From: Comamonas terrae
GTDB taxonomy: Bacteria; Pseudomonadota; Gammaproteobacteria; Burkholderiales; Burkholderiaceae_C
NCBI RefSeq assembly: GCF_001544075.1
Contig: NZ_BCNT01000005.1
Location: 124,001-188,000, forward strand
Reading direction: 5' to 3'
DNA: 64,000 nt
Shown: in pieces, positions 16,734-24,552 of the stretch
How the letters are laid out: each line of letters begins with the position of its first letter
Position numbering within the stretch: position 1 is the first letter of the stretch
The notes under the pieces: model-generated
What the model was told of the DNA's origin: nothing
Databases searched by the model: none
The model's input: only the letters and a program-made list of their open reading frames with translations
Position numbers and translations under genes: made by a program

Positions 16734-17483
16734 CTATGCGGGGCTGCCCGGCGGCTTGGCTGCGGCTTTCTTCCTGGCCCGGGCCGGCTTGGCGGAAGTC
16801 GCCGGCGGGGAGGCGGAAGAGGCGGAAGAGGCGGAAGAGGCGGGCACGGCTTGCAGACCCAGCACGCGCGAGGCCAGCTCGGTCAGCTCGGCCACCATTT
16901 CCGCGGCGCCCAGGCGTCCGCCGGGGCGGTACCAGTTGTAGAGAAAGCCGGGCAGGCTGCAGGCGGCCTGGGCGGTGATGCGCGTCTCGCGGAAATGGAA
17001 GTGGCCGCTGGCGCGCCCTTGCTCCAGCAGTTCGCAGAACTGCCTGTAGAACTGCCGGGCCAGCGTGCGCGAGGCCTTCTGGTAGGCCGGGCTGAAGGCC
17101 TGGGGCTCCCGGTAAGGGAAGAAGCCCGCCGGATAGTGGGCGATGGTGGCCGCGATCAGGCGCTGCAGCCCGTCGATGGCCTTTTCGTGCGCGGGGCGTG
17201 GATCGTCGGCCGCGAAGTCCAGCACCGTGAAGCAGGCCTCTGTGGGAGCCCAGCACAGGGTCTCGAAGATTTCCTGCTTGTTGCGGAAGTAGTAGTAGAC
17301 GAAGGGCTTGGTCACGCCCAGCGCCTGCACGATCTGCTCGATCGTGGTGTTGGCATAGCCGTTGCGGTCGAACAGGGCTTCGGCGGCCTTGAGTATGCGT
17401 TCGCGTTTTTCGTCGGAGCCCGCCGTGGGCAGGCGCTGCCTGCCGCGCGGCGAGACCGGAGCTTTTCTGGGGGCGCTGGGCAT
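16734..17483 (-). CDS. TetR/AcrR family transcriptional regulator
   Basis: 249 residues. The N-terminal helix-turn-helix is at about residues 25-70 (KRERILKAAEALFDRNGYAN, IEQIVQALGVTKPFVYYYFR). The rest is an all-helical ligand domain. The C-terminus is a low-complexity Ser/Ala then Lys/Ala/Pro tail coded partly by a 9-bp tandem repeat. ATG 17483 (MPSAPRKAP) is preferred over codons further upstream that would overlap the operators. It likely represses itself and the divergent acyl-CoA ligase through two palindromes at 17510-17542; an acyl-CoA or free acid would be the expected inducer (inference). Confidence 0.88.
   Translation of the reverse strand: MPSAPRKAPVSPRGRQRLPTAGSDEKRERILKAAEALFDRNGYANTTIEQIVQALGVTKPFVYYYFRNKQEIFETLCWAPTEACFTVLDFAADDPRPAHEKAIDGLQRLIAATIAHYPAGFFPYREPQAFSPAYQKASRTLARQFYRQFCELLEQGRASGHFHFRETRITAQAACSLPGFLYNWYRPGGRLGAAEMVAELTELASRVLGLQAVPASSASSASSASPPATSAKPARARKKAAAKPPGSPA
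16811..16843. repeat. 9-bp tandem repeat in the 3' part of the TetR gene
   Basis: Unit AGGCGGAAG occurs three times in a row, followed by AGGCGGG. It codes the ASSASSASSAS run in the regulator tail. Because the unit is a multiple of three, copy-number slips would change tail length without a frameshift. Confidence 0.75.
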
Positions 17484-17509
17484 GCGTCTGGTGTGTGTCG
17501 CTAGAGTTA

Positions 17510-17542
17510 TACCGATAGGTAGCATTGTTCTACCGACGGGTA
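17510..17542. promoter_or_regulatory. Two tandem palindromic operators between tetR and the acyl-CoA ligase
   Basis: TACC-GATA-GGTA at 17510-17521 and TACC-GACG-GGTA at 17531-17542, each a perfect TACC/GGTA palindrome with a 4-base centre. Their centres are 21 bp apart, two helical turns. A -10-like TATAAC for the regulator gene (minus strand) overlaps the first site. They lie 27 bases upstream of the TetR start and 105 bases upstream of the ligase start. Confidence 0.7.
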
Positions 17543-17647
17543 TATATTGGCAAGACATGGAGGCGGGGCAAGGCCTATGGCAATCCCTGAGAGCGCGCTA
17601 CAAAGCACGCCGCGCCTCGCGTTCCACCAGACACCCAGGAGACAACC

Positions 17648-19246
17648 ATGGCTGATTCTGAGTCCCTCATTCCCCTGCATGAGGCCTTGCGGCGCAATGC
17701 GCGCAACCATCCCGGGCGCGATGCCTACATCTGGTACGGACAGCACATCAGCTGGCGCCAGATGGACGATGCCAGCGACGCCGTGGCCGCGCGCCTGCAG
17801 GCGCTGGGCGTGAAGAAGGGCGAGCCCGTGGCCCTGTTCATGAACAACTGCCCGCAATACATCGTGGCCCACTACGCGGTGCAGAAGATAGGTGCCATCG
17901 TCTGCCCCTGCGGGCCGCTGAACAAGGAGCACGAGCTCGAATACCAGCTGGTCGACCTGCAGGCGCGCGTCATCATCGCGGCCGACGTGCTGCTGCCCAT
18001 CGTGGACAAGGTGCGCGCCACCACGGCGCTGCAGCATGTGCTGGCCGTGCGCTATGCCGACTGGCTGCCCGCACGGGCCACGCTGCCGCTGCCGGCCGAG
18101 CTGCAGGCGCCCGTGCAGCCGCTGCCGCAGGGCGTGGAGTCGGTCTGGGACATCATGCACGGCGGTGCCCGGCCCGCGCCCGTGGACGTCTGCCTGGACG
18201 ACGTGGCGCTCATGACCTATACCTCGGGCACCACGGGCCTGCCCAAGGGCGCCATGCTCAGCTACGGCAACGCGGCCAGCAAGACTGCGGCGGCCTCGTC
18301 CTCCACCGGCGTGACCGATGCCGACGTGCTGCTGGCCGTGGCGCCGCTGTACCACATCGCCGGCATGTCCATGGGCGTGAACATGCCCGTGCACTCGGGC
18401 GCGGTCTGCGTGCTGCTGCACCGCTTCGATCCGCTGGCCGTGGCCCAGGCGCTGGGGCGCTACCGCGTGACCTGGTGGTACAGCATCGCGCCCATGAACG
18501 TGGCCGTCATGCAGCTGCCCGGCGTGGAGAACATGGACTTCAGCTCGCTGCGCCGCAATACCGTGACCAGCTTCGGCATCACCTATACCCGGGAGCTGGC
18601 CGAGCAGTGGAAGCGCTTCACGCCCAACGCCATATCCAGCGAGGCCTCATATGGTCTGAGCGAAACCCACACCATGGACACCTCCATGCCCGGCGACGCC
18701 ATCCGCTGGGGCACGCACGGCAAGCCCCAGCCGGGCAACGAGATCCGCATCATCGACCCAGAGACCGGCGCGCAGATGCCGACGGGCGAGGTGGGCGAGA
18801 TCATCATCCGCGGCCCGGGCAACTTCAAGGGCTACTGGAACAAGCCCGAGGCCACGGCCAAGACGCTGAAGAATGGCTGGGTCCACACGGGCGACATGGG
18901 CCGCATCGACGCCGACGGCTACCTCACCTTCATCGGCCGCTTCAAGGAAATGATCAAGGTCTCGGGCTACAGCGTGTTCCCCGAGGAGGTGGAGACCATT
19001 CTCATCAAGCATCCGGCGATCGCGCAGGCCGCCGTGATCGGCGTGCCCGATCCGCAAAAGGGCGAGGTGGTGCGCGCCTTCATCGTGAGAAAGCCCGGCC
19101 AGGCGCTGGAGGCCGAGGAGCTGCTGGCCTGGTCCAGGGACAACATGGCCACTTACAAGGCGCCGCGCGAGGTGCGCTTCATCGATGCGCTGCCGGCGAC
19201 GGGCGCGGGCAAGGTGCTGCGCCGTTTCCTGCGGGATATCGAGTGA
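17648..19246 (+). CDS. AMP-dependent acyl-CoA synthetase/ligase
   Basis: 532 residues of the ANL superfamily. P-loop-like motif YTSGTTGLPKGAM near residue 190, A5-like SYGLSETH near residue 337, GWVHTGDMGRIDADGYL (A7), GRFKEMIKVSGYSVFPEEVE (hinge, A8) and the C-terminal catalytic Lys in TGAGKVLRRFLRD. The enzyme joins CoA to a carboxylic acid through an acyl-AMP. AGGAGA precedes the ATG. It is divergent from the TetR gene and followed by the acyl-CoA carboxylase gene, so the two may make and then carboxylate an acyl-CoA. Medium or long-chain fatty acid is likely; aromatic or methyl-branched acids are possible. Confidence 0.87.
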   Translation: MADSESLIPLHEALRRNARNHPGRDAYIWYGQHISWRQMDDASDAVAARLQALGVKKGEPVALFMNNCPQYIVAHYAVQKIGAIVCPCGPLNKEHELEYQLVDLQARVIIAADVLLPIVDKVRATTALQHVLAVRYADWLPARATLPLPAELQAPVQPLPQGVESVWDIMHGGARPAPVDVCLDDVALMTYTSGTTGLPKGAMLSYGNAASKTAAASSSTGVTDADVLLAVAPLYHIAGMSMGVNMPVHSGAVCVLLHRFDPLAVAQALGRYRVTWWYSIAPMNVAVMQLPGVENMDFSSLRRNTVTSFGITYTRELAEQWKRFTPNAISSEASYGLSETHTMDTSMPGDAIRWGTHGKPQPGNEIRIIDPETGAQMPTGEVGEIIIRGPGNFKGYWNKPEATAKTLKNGWVHTGDMGRIDADGYLTFIGRFKEMIKVSGYSVFPEEVETILIKHPAIAQAAVIGVPDPQKGEVVRAFIVRKPGQALEAEELLAWSRDNMATYKAPREVRFIDALPATGAGKVLRRFLRDIE

Positions 19247-19300
19247 GGTCTTCGGTTGTGCATGCACATGTTGGCTGGTCAAGCCGCATGTTGATGTTCA

Positions 19301-19334
19301 GGACGGAGGCCGGGTTCCGCCCCGGCCTCCGTCC
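19301..19334 (+). terminator. Strong hairpin after the acyl-CoA ligase gene
   Basis: Perfect 14-bp stem GGACGGAGGCCGGG/CCCGGCCTCCGTCC with a 6-base loop, 54 bases after the ligase stop and 83 before the carboxylase. The T-run is short (TT), so it may be a partial terminator that separates expression of the two genes. Confidence 0.6.
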
Positions 19335-19416
19335 TTCAAGCAAACGTGCTGCTCACATCTGCCGATGCAAGTCCGAGCGAACGCGCCTGCGCAAGAACTC
19401 CTGAACTGGAAATCGA

Positions 19417-22400
19417 ATGTTTGAAAAAGTACTGATTGCGAACCGCGGGGAGATCGCGCTGCGCATTGTTCGCGCCCTGCAGGAGCTGGGCGTGGCCAGC
19501 CTGGCCGTGTATGCGCAGGACGATGCCCAGGCGCCGCATGTGGCGGCCGCCGACGAGGCCGTGGCCCTTGGGGCCAGCGGCCCGGGTGCCTACCTGGATG
19601 GCGAACGGCTGCTGCGGATTGCGCGGGAGCACGGATGCGACGCGCTGCATCCGGGCTATGGCTTTCTGAGCGAGAACGCGGACTTCGCCAGGGCCTGTGC
19701 GGCGGCCGGCGTACGCTTCATCGGCCCCACGCCAGAGCAGCTGGCGCTGCTGGGCGACAAGGCCCGGGCCCGCGCGCTGGCGCTGCAAAGCGACGTACCC
19801 CTGATGCCGGGCAGCCAGGAGGCCGTGACGCTGGAGCAGGCCCAGGCCTTCTTCGCGGCGCAGCAGGCCGGTGGCGCCAGCGGCATCATGGTCAAGGCCA
19901 TCGGCGGCGGCGGCGGGCGCGGCATGCGCGCGGTGACGCAGGCGCACGAGCTGGCCGAGGCCTACGAGCGCTGCCGCAGCGAGGCGCGCGCGGCCTTCGG
20001 CGTGGACGGCGTCTACGTGGAGCGCCTGATGTCGGGCGCGCGCCATATCGAGATCCAGGTGCTGGGCGACGGCAGCGAGTGGCCCGTGGCGCTGGGCGAG
20101 CGCGAATGCACGCTGCAGCGGCGCTTCCAGAAGCTGGTCGAGATCGCGCCCAGCCCCAGCCTGCCGCAGGCGCTGCGCGAGCGCATCACGCGCGACGCGC
20201 TGCGCATGGCCGGCGGCCTGCGCTACGAAAGCCTGGGCACCTTCGAGTTCCTGGTGGACCTGAAATCCGCCAGCCTGCCCTATGTGTTCATCGAGGCCAA
20301 CCCGCGCCTGCAGGTGGAGCACACCATCACCGAGGAAGTCTTCGGCGTGGACCTGGTGCAGGCGCAGATCCGCATCGCCGCGGGCGAGCACCTGACGGAC
20401 CTGGGCCTGGATGCGGCCGCGCCGCCGCAGCCGCGCGGCTATGCCGTGCAGTGGCGCATCAACGCCGAGACGCTGGATGCACAGGGCCGCTCGCGCCCGG
20501 GCAGCGGCCGCATCGCGGGCCTGCGCTGGCCCCAGGGGCCGGGCATACGCATCGATTCCCACGCGGTGCAGGGCGCCAGCCCTTCGCCGCATTACGACAC
20601 GCTGCTGGCCAAGCTCGTCGTGCACAGCCCCGCGCCGCGCTTCGGCGATGTGCTGCGGCGCTCGCAGCGCGCGCTGGACGAATGCCGAATCCAGGGCCCG
20701 GCGACCAATCTGGCCCTGCTGCGGGCGCTGTCGCAGCGCCCCGAGATGGACAGCCAGGCCGTGCATACGCGCTGGCTGGAGGAGATGCTGCCGGAACTGG
20801 TGGGTGCTTCCGAAAAAATAGCTGACAGCGCAAGCCATGATGCGGTTCCAAATGGAAATGCATCTGAAATGTCCGCGGGCCAAGCGCAGGATGCTCCTGA
20901 AAACGCTGTGCTCGCGCCCATGCCGGCGCGTGTCGTGCAATGGAGCGTGGCCGAGGGCGACAGCGTGCCGCGCGGTGCCGAGCTGGGCATTATCGAGGCC
21001 ATGAAGATGCAGCATGTGCTGCTGGCAAGTCGAGCCGGCACCGTGGGCCAGCTGCTGGCCGAGCCCGGCAGCTATGTGGTGCAGGACCAGCCGCTGCTGG
21101 TGCTGGCGCCGGCCGAGGGCGATGCCGCCCATGCCCAGGCCGAGCAGCGGGCGCAGGACCCGGACCATATCCGCGCGGACCTGCAGCGCGTCCTGGACCG
21201 CCACGCCTTCACGCTGGACGCGGCGCGGCCCCTGGCCATGGACAAGCGCCATGCCCAGGGCGGCCGCAGCGCGCGCGAGAACATCGCCGACCTCTGCGAC
21301 GAGGGCAGCTTCATCGAATACGGCGCGCTGGCGATCGCCGCGCAGACGCGCCGGCGCAGCATCGAGGATCTGGTGGCCAACACGCCGGCCGACGGCATGG
21401 TCACGGGCATGGGTTCCATCAATCGCGCGCAGTTCGGCGAGGAGAAGGCGCGCGCCGTGGTCATGGCGTATGACGCCACCGTGCTGGCCGGCACCCAGGG
21501 CTCGCGCAACCATGCCAAGACCGACCGCATGCTGGGCATCGCCCTGCAGCAGAAGCTGCCCGTGGTGCTGTTCGCCGAAGGCGGCGGCGGGCGCCCCGGC
21601 GATACCGACACGCCCGTGGTCGCAGGCCTGCATGTGCACACCTTCGCTGCCTATGCGGCGCTGTCGGGCCAGGTGCCCGTGGTGGGCATCGCGCACGGGC
21701 GCTGCTTCGCGGGCAATGCGGCGCTGCTGGGCTGCAGTGACGTCATCATCGCCACGCGCGCCAGCACCATCGGCATGGGCGGGCCGGCCATGATCGAAGG
21801 CGGCGGCCTGGGCGTGTTCAAGCCCGAGCAGGTCGGCCCCAGCGGCGTGCAGCATGCCAACGGCGTGATCGACATCCTGGTCGATGACGAGGCCGGGGCC
21901 GTGGCCGCGGCCCGGCACTATCTCTCGTTCTTCCAGGGCCGCACGCATGAATGGAATGCTCCCGATACGCGGCTGCTGCGCCATGTCGTGCCCGAGAACC
22001 GCCTGCGCGCCTACGACACGCGCGCGGCCATGGCGCACCTGGTGGACCAGGGCAGCCTGCTCATGCTGCGCACGGGCTTCGGCGCCGGCATCCACACGGC
22101 GCTGGCGCGCATCGAGGGCCGGCCCGTGGGGCTGCTGGCCAACAATCCCTCGCACCTGGGCGGCGCCATCGATGCCGATGCCGCCGACAAGGCCGCGCGC
22201 TTCATGCAGCTGTGCAATGCGCACGGCATCGCCATCGTCAGCCTGGTCGACACGCCCGGCTTCATGGTCGGACCCGAGGTGGAAAAAACAGGCCAGGTGC
22301 GCCACGTCAGCCGCCTGTTCGTCACGGCCGCCAAGCTGCGCGTGCCGTACTTCAGCGTGGTGCTGCGCAAGGGCTACGGCCTGGGCGCCATGGGCATGAC

Positions 22401-22713
22401 GGCGGGCAGCTTCCATGCGCCCATCTTCAACGTCGCCTGGCCCACGGGGGAGTTCGGCGCCATGGGCCTGGAAGGCGCGGTGCGCCTGGGTTTCCGCAAG
22501 GAACTCGAAGCCCTGCCCGAAGGCGCCGAGCGCGATGTACTGTTCCAGAAGCTGCTGGCCCAGCAATACGCCCACGGCGAGGCCATGCACATGGCCAGCA
22601 CGCTGGAAATCGATGCCGTGATCGACCCGGCCGAGACGCGTGCCTGGCTGGCGCGCGGGCTGGCCGGATCGCGCCTGCGCGACGAGCCCACGCGGTTTGT
22701 CGATACCTGGTAG
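19417..22713 (+). CDS. Single-chain multidomain acyl-CoA carboxylase (BC-BCCP-CT, LCC type)
   Basis: 1098 residues carrying all activities in one chain. Biotin carboxylase: MFEKVLIANRGEIALRIVRA, HPGYGFLSEN, ATP-grasp Gly loop KAIGGGGGRGMR, FIEANPRLQVEHTITEE (about 1-460). Biotin carrier: IIEAMKMQH with biotinyl-Lys530. Carboxyltransferase halves: about 590-800 (AQGGRSARENIADLCDEGSF, GGGRPGD) and 830-1090 (LANNPSHLGGAIDADAADKAARF, VDTPGFMVGPE). Most acetyl- or propionyl-CoA carboxylases split these over two or more genes; a fused chain of this size and order is known for long-chain acyl-CoA carboxylases. The linker before BCCP (about 464-496) is coded by a low-GC repeat-like stretch. A terminator follows. 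Confidence 0.88.
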   Translation: MFEKVLIANRGEIALRIVRALQELGVASLAVYAQDDAQAPHVAAADEAVALGASGPGAYLDGERLLRIAREHGCDALHPGYGFLSENADFARACAAAGVRFIGPTPEQLALLGDKARARALALQSDVPLMPGSQEAVTLEQAQAFFAAQQAGGASGIMVKAIGGGGGRGMRAVTQAHELAEAYERCRSEARAAFGVDGVYVERLMSGARHIEIQVLGDGSEWPVALGERECTLQRRFQKLVEIAPSPSLPQALRERITRDALRMAGGLRYESLGTFEFLVDLKSASLPYVFIEANPRLQVEHTITEEVFGVDLVQAQIRIAAGEHLTDLGLDAAAPPQPRGYAVQWRINAETLDAQGRSRPGSGRIAGLRWPQGPGIRIDSHAVQGASPSPHYDTLLAKLVVHSPAPRFGDVLRRSQRALDECRIQGPATNLALLRALSQRPEMDSQAVHTRWLEEMLPELVGASEKIADSASHDAVPNGNASEMSAGQAQDAPENAVLAPMPARVVQWSVAEGDSVPRGAELGIIEAMKMQHVLLASRAGTVGQLLAEPGSYVVQDQPLLVLAPAEGDAAHAQAEQRAQDPDHIRADLQRVLDRHAFTLDAARPLAMDKRHAQGGRSARENIADLCDEGSFIEYGALAIAAQTRRRSIEDLVANTPADGMVTGMGSINRAQFGEEKARAVVMAYDATVLAGTQGSRNHAKTDRMLGIALQQKLPVVLFAEGGGGRPGDTDTPVVAGLHVHTFAAYAALSGQVPVVGIAHGRCFAGNAALLGCSDVIIATRASTIGMGGPAMIEGGGLGVFKPEQVGPSGVQHANGVIDILVDDEAGAVAAARHYLSFFQGRTHEWNAPDTRLLRHVVPENRLRAYDTRAAMAHLVDQGSLLMLRTGFGAGIHTALARIEGRPVGLLANNPSHLGGAIDADAADKAARFMQLCNAHGIAIVSLVDTPGFMVGPEVEKTGQVRHVSRLFVTAAKLRVPYFSVVLRKGYGLGAMGMTAGSFHAPIFNVAWPTGEFGAMGLEGAVRLGFRKELEALPEGAERDVLFQKLLAQQYAHGEAMHMASTLEIDAVIDPAETRAWLARGLAGSRLRDEPTRFVDTW
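20811..20904. repeat. Low-GC palindromic repeat lying in frame inside the carboxylase gene
   Basis: Starts with CGAAAAAATAGCTGACAGCG and ends with GCAGGATGCTCCTGAAAAC. It shares GAAAAAATAGC and GCTCCTGAAAA with the copy at 39957-40067 and AATAGCTG with that at 52455. Its GC content is visibly lower than the flanking coding DNA. It codes the linker SEKIADSASHDAVPNGNASE and onward, between the biotin carboxylase and biotin carrier domains, with no stop or frameshift. Confidence 0.55.
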
Positions 22714-22736
22714 CCGCCGTGGCGGACCCTGGAAGA

Positions 22737-22773
22737 GGGCCGCAGCCTTGCCGGAGGCTGCGGCCCTTGTTTT
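22737..22773 (+). terminator. Intrinsic terminator of the carboxylase gene
   Basis: Perfect 12-bp stem GGGCCGCAGCCT/AGGCTGCGGCCC with loop TGCCGG, followed by TTGTTTT. It begins 24 bases after the stop codon. Confidence 0.88.
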
Positions 22774-22945
22774 GGGGGGCTGCCGGGCGCCCTCCACGAC
22801 GCGCGCGCGGGGCTGCTTGCTGGTGCTGGACGCCCGCTTTCCCATGCTAAGCTGGAAGTCTTGACTCAATATCCGGCCGCGCCCGGCGTGGCCCCGGCCG
22901 CGGCTTCGGCAAGCGCAGCGCGGCCCCTGTGACTGGAGATAACCC

Positions 22946-24091
22946 ATGCCCGGACTTCTGCCCGATATCGATCCCGACGGCCTGCTCGAATTCTCGGTGG
23001 TCTATACCGACCGCGCGCTCAACCACATGTCCAAGCGCTTCATCGGCGTGATGCAGGACATCCTGGGCACGCTCAAGCATGTCTACCACGCCCATACCGC
23101 GGTGCTGGTGCCCGGCAGCGGCACCTTCGGCATGGAGGCCGTGGCGCGCCAGTTCGCCAACAAGGAAAAAGTGCTGATCGTGCGCAACGGCTGGTTCAGC
23201 TACCGCTGGACGCAGATCTTCGACGAGGGCGGGCTGGGCGGCGGCTCGGTGGTGTGCAAGGCGCGCCGCCAGGGCCCGGGCAGCCAGGACCCGTGGGCGC
23301 CGTGTCCGGCGGGGGACGTGGCCGCGGCCATCCGCGCCGAAAAGCCCAAGGTCGTCTTTGCGCCGCATGTGGAAACGGCCAGCGGCATTCTGCTGCCCGA
23401 CGAATACCTGCGCACCGTGGCCGATGCGGCGCACGAAGTCGGCGCGCTGTTCGTGCTCGACTGCGTGGCCTCGGGCGCCATGTGGGTGGACATGGAAAAG
23501 ACCGGCGTGGACGTGCTGATCTCCGCGCCGCAAAAGGGCTGGAGCAGCTCGCCCTGCTGCGCCATGGTCATGCTCTCGGCCCGCGCACGAGAGGCCATCG
23601 AGCATACCCAGAGCTCCAGCTTTTCCTGCGACCTCAAGAAGTGGATGCAGATCGCCGAGGGCTATGAAAAAGGCCAGCACGCCTATCACACCACCATGCC
23701 CACCGATGCGCTGGTGCGCCTGCGCGACGTGATGCTCGAAACCCGCGAATACGGCTTTGCCAAGGTGCGCGAGGAGCAGATCGCGCTGGGCGCCAAGGTG
23801 CGCGCGCTGCTCGAGTCCCGGGGCTTCCCGAGCGTGGCGGCCGAGGGCTTCAAGTCGCCCGGCGTGGTCGTCAGCTATACCACGGACCCCGAGATCCAGA
23901 GCGGCCGCGCCTTTCTCAAGGTCGGCCTGCAGACCGCTTCGGGCGTGCCCCTGCAGTGCGACGAAGGCCCGGACTTCCAGACCTTCCGCCTGGGCCTGTT
24001 CGGCCTGGAGAAATGGCACCAGCCGGACCGCAGCGTGGGCCATCTGTCCAAGGCGCTGGACGATATCGGCATTGCACCGGCCAAGGCCTGA
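22946..24091 (+). CDS. Class V aminotransferase (alanine-glyoxylate/serine-pyruvate type)
   Basis: 381 residues, fold type I PLP enzyme. The Schiff-base Lys197 is in LISAPQKGWSSSP; LVPGSGTFGMEAVARQF binds the cofactor phosphate and FVLDCVASGAMW carries the Asp that contacts the PLP nitrogen. The family transfers the amino group of alanine, serine or aspartate to glyoxylate or pyruvate. No pathway genes flank it apart from the FKBP gene 17 bases downstream, so the substrate is open. TGGAGATAACCC precedes the ATG. The length is normal. Confidence 0.85.
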   Translation: MPGLLPDIDPDGLLEFSVVYTDRALNHMSKRFIGVMQDILGTLKHVYHAHTAVLVPGSGTFGMEAVARQFANKEKVLIVRNGWFSYRWTQIFDEGGLGGGSVVCKARRQGPGSQDPWAPCPAGDVAAAIRAEKPKVVFAPHVETASGILLPDEYLRTVADAAHEVGALFVLDCVASGAMWVDMEKTGVDVLISAPQKGWSSSPCCAMVMLSARAREAIEHTQSSSFSCDLKKWMQIAEGYEKGQHAYHTTMPTDALVRLRDVMLETREYGFAKVREEQIALGAKVRALLESRGFPSVAAEGFKSPGVVVSYTTDPEIQSGRAFLKVGLQTASGVPLQCDEGPDFQTFRLGLFGLEKWHQPDRSVGHLSKALDDIGIAPAKA

Positions 24092-24108
24092 ACACGAGAA
24101 GGACTTCC

Positions 24109-24537
24109 ATGAAGAAACTGCCATTGAAATCGCAGGCGGCATGGGCCCTGGCGGCCGCAGCCCTGTTTTCCGGCCTCTGCGCGCATGCGGCGCAGCCGGT
24201 CACCACGCCCAGCGGCCTGGTCTACGAAAGCATCACCGAAGGCACGGGCGCCAGCCCCAAGGCCACGGACACGGTCAAGGTGCACTACCGCGGCTACTTT
24301 CCCGAAACGGGCAAGGAGTTCGACAGCTCCTATGCGCGCCAGCAGCCCATCGACTTTCCGCTCAATGGCGTGATTCCCTGCTGGACCGAGGGCCTGCAGA
24401 AGATGAAGGTCGGCGGCAAGGCCAAGCTGACCTGCCCGCCCTCCATCGCCTACGGCAGCCGCGGCGCGGGCCGCGTGATTCCGCCCAACGCCACGCTCAA
24501 CTTCGACGTGGAGCTACTGGACGTCAAGAGCCGCTGA
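24109..24537 (+). CDS. Secreted FKBP-type peptidyl-prolyl cis-trans isomerase
   Basis: 142 residues. Signal peptide MKKLPLKSQAAWALAAAALF with cleavage near AHA-A (residue 27), then one FKBP domain: VKVHYRGYFPETGKEFDSSY, GVIPCWTEGLQKMKVGGKAKL, CPPSIAYGSRGAG, IPPNATLNFDVELLDV. It should speed prolyl isomerisation of periplasmic or outer-membrane proteins. It lacks the N-terminal dimerisation domain of FkpA/Mip. Two Cys residues (WTEG-side CW and TCPP) could form a disulfide. AGAAGGA precedes the ATG, and it forms a two-gene unit with the aminotransferase. Confidence 0.9.
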   Translation: MKKLPLKSQAAWALAAAALFSGLCAHAAQPVTTPSGLVYESITEGTGASPKATDTVKVHYRGYFPETGKEFDSSYARQQPIDFPLNGVIPCWTEGLQKMKVGGKAKLTCPPSIAYGSRGAGRVIPPNATLNFDVELLDVKSR

Positions 24538-24552
24538 CCGGCCCGGCGGGCA

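Noticed and set aside
19336..22947. A 1203-codon open frame on the minus strand opposite the carboxylase gene
   Set aside because: Its product is His/Gln/Arg/Ala-rich with no recognisable domain, and the plus strand holds a clearly conserved multidomain enzyme; high GC keeps antisense frames open.
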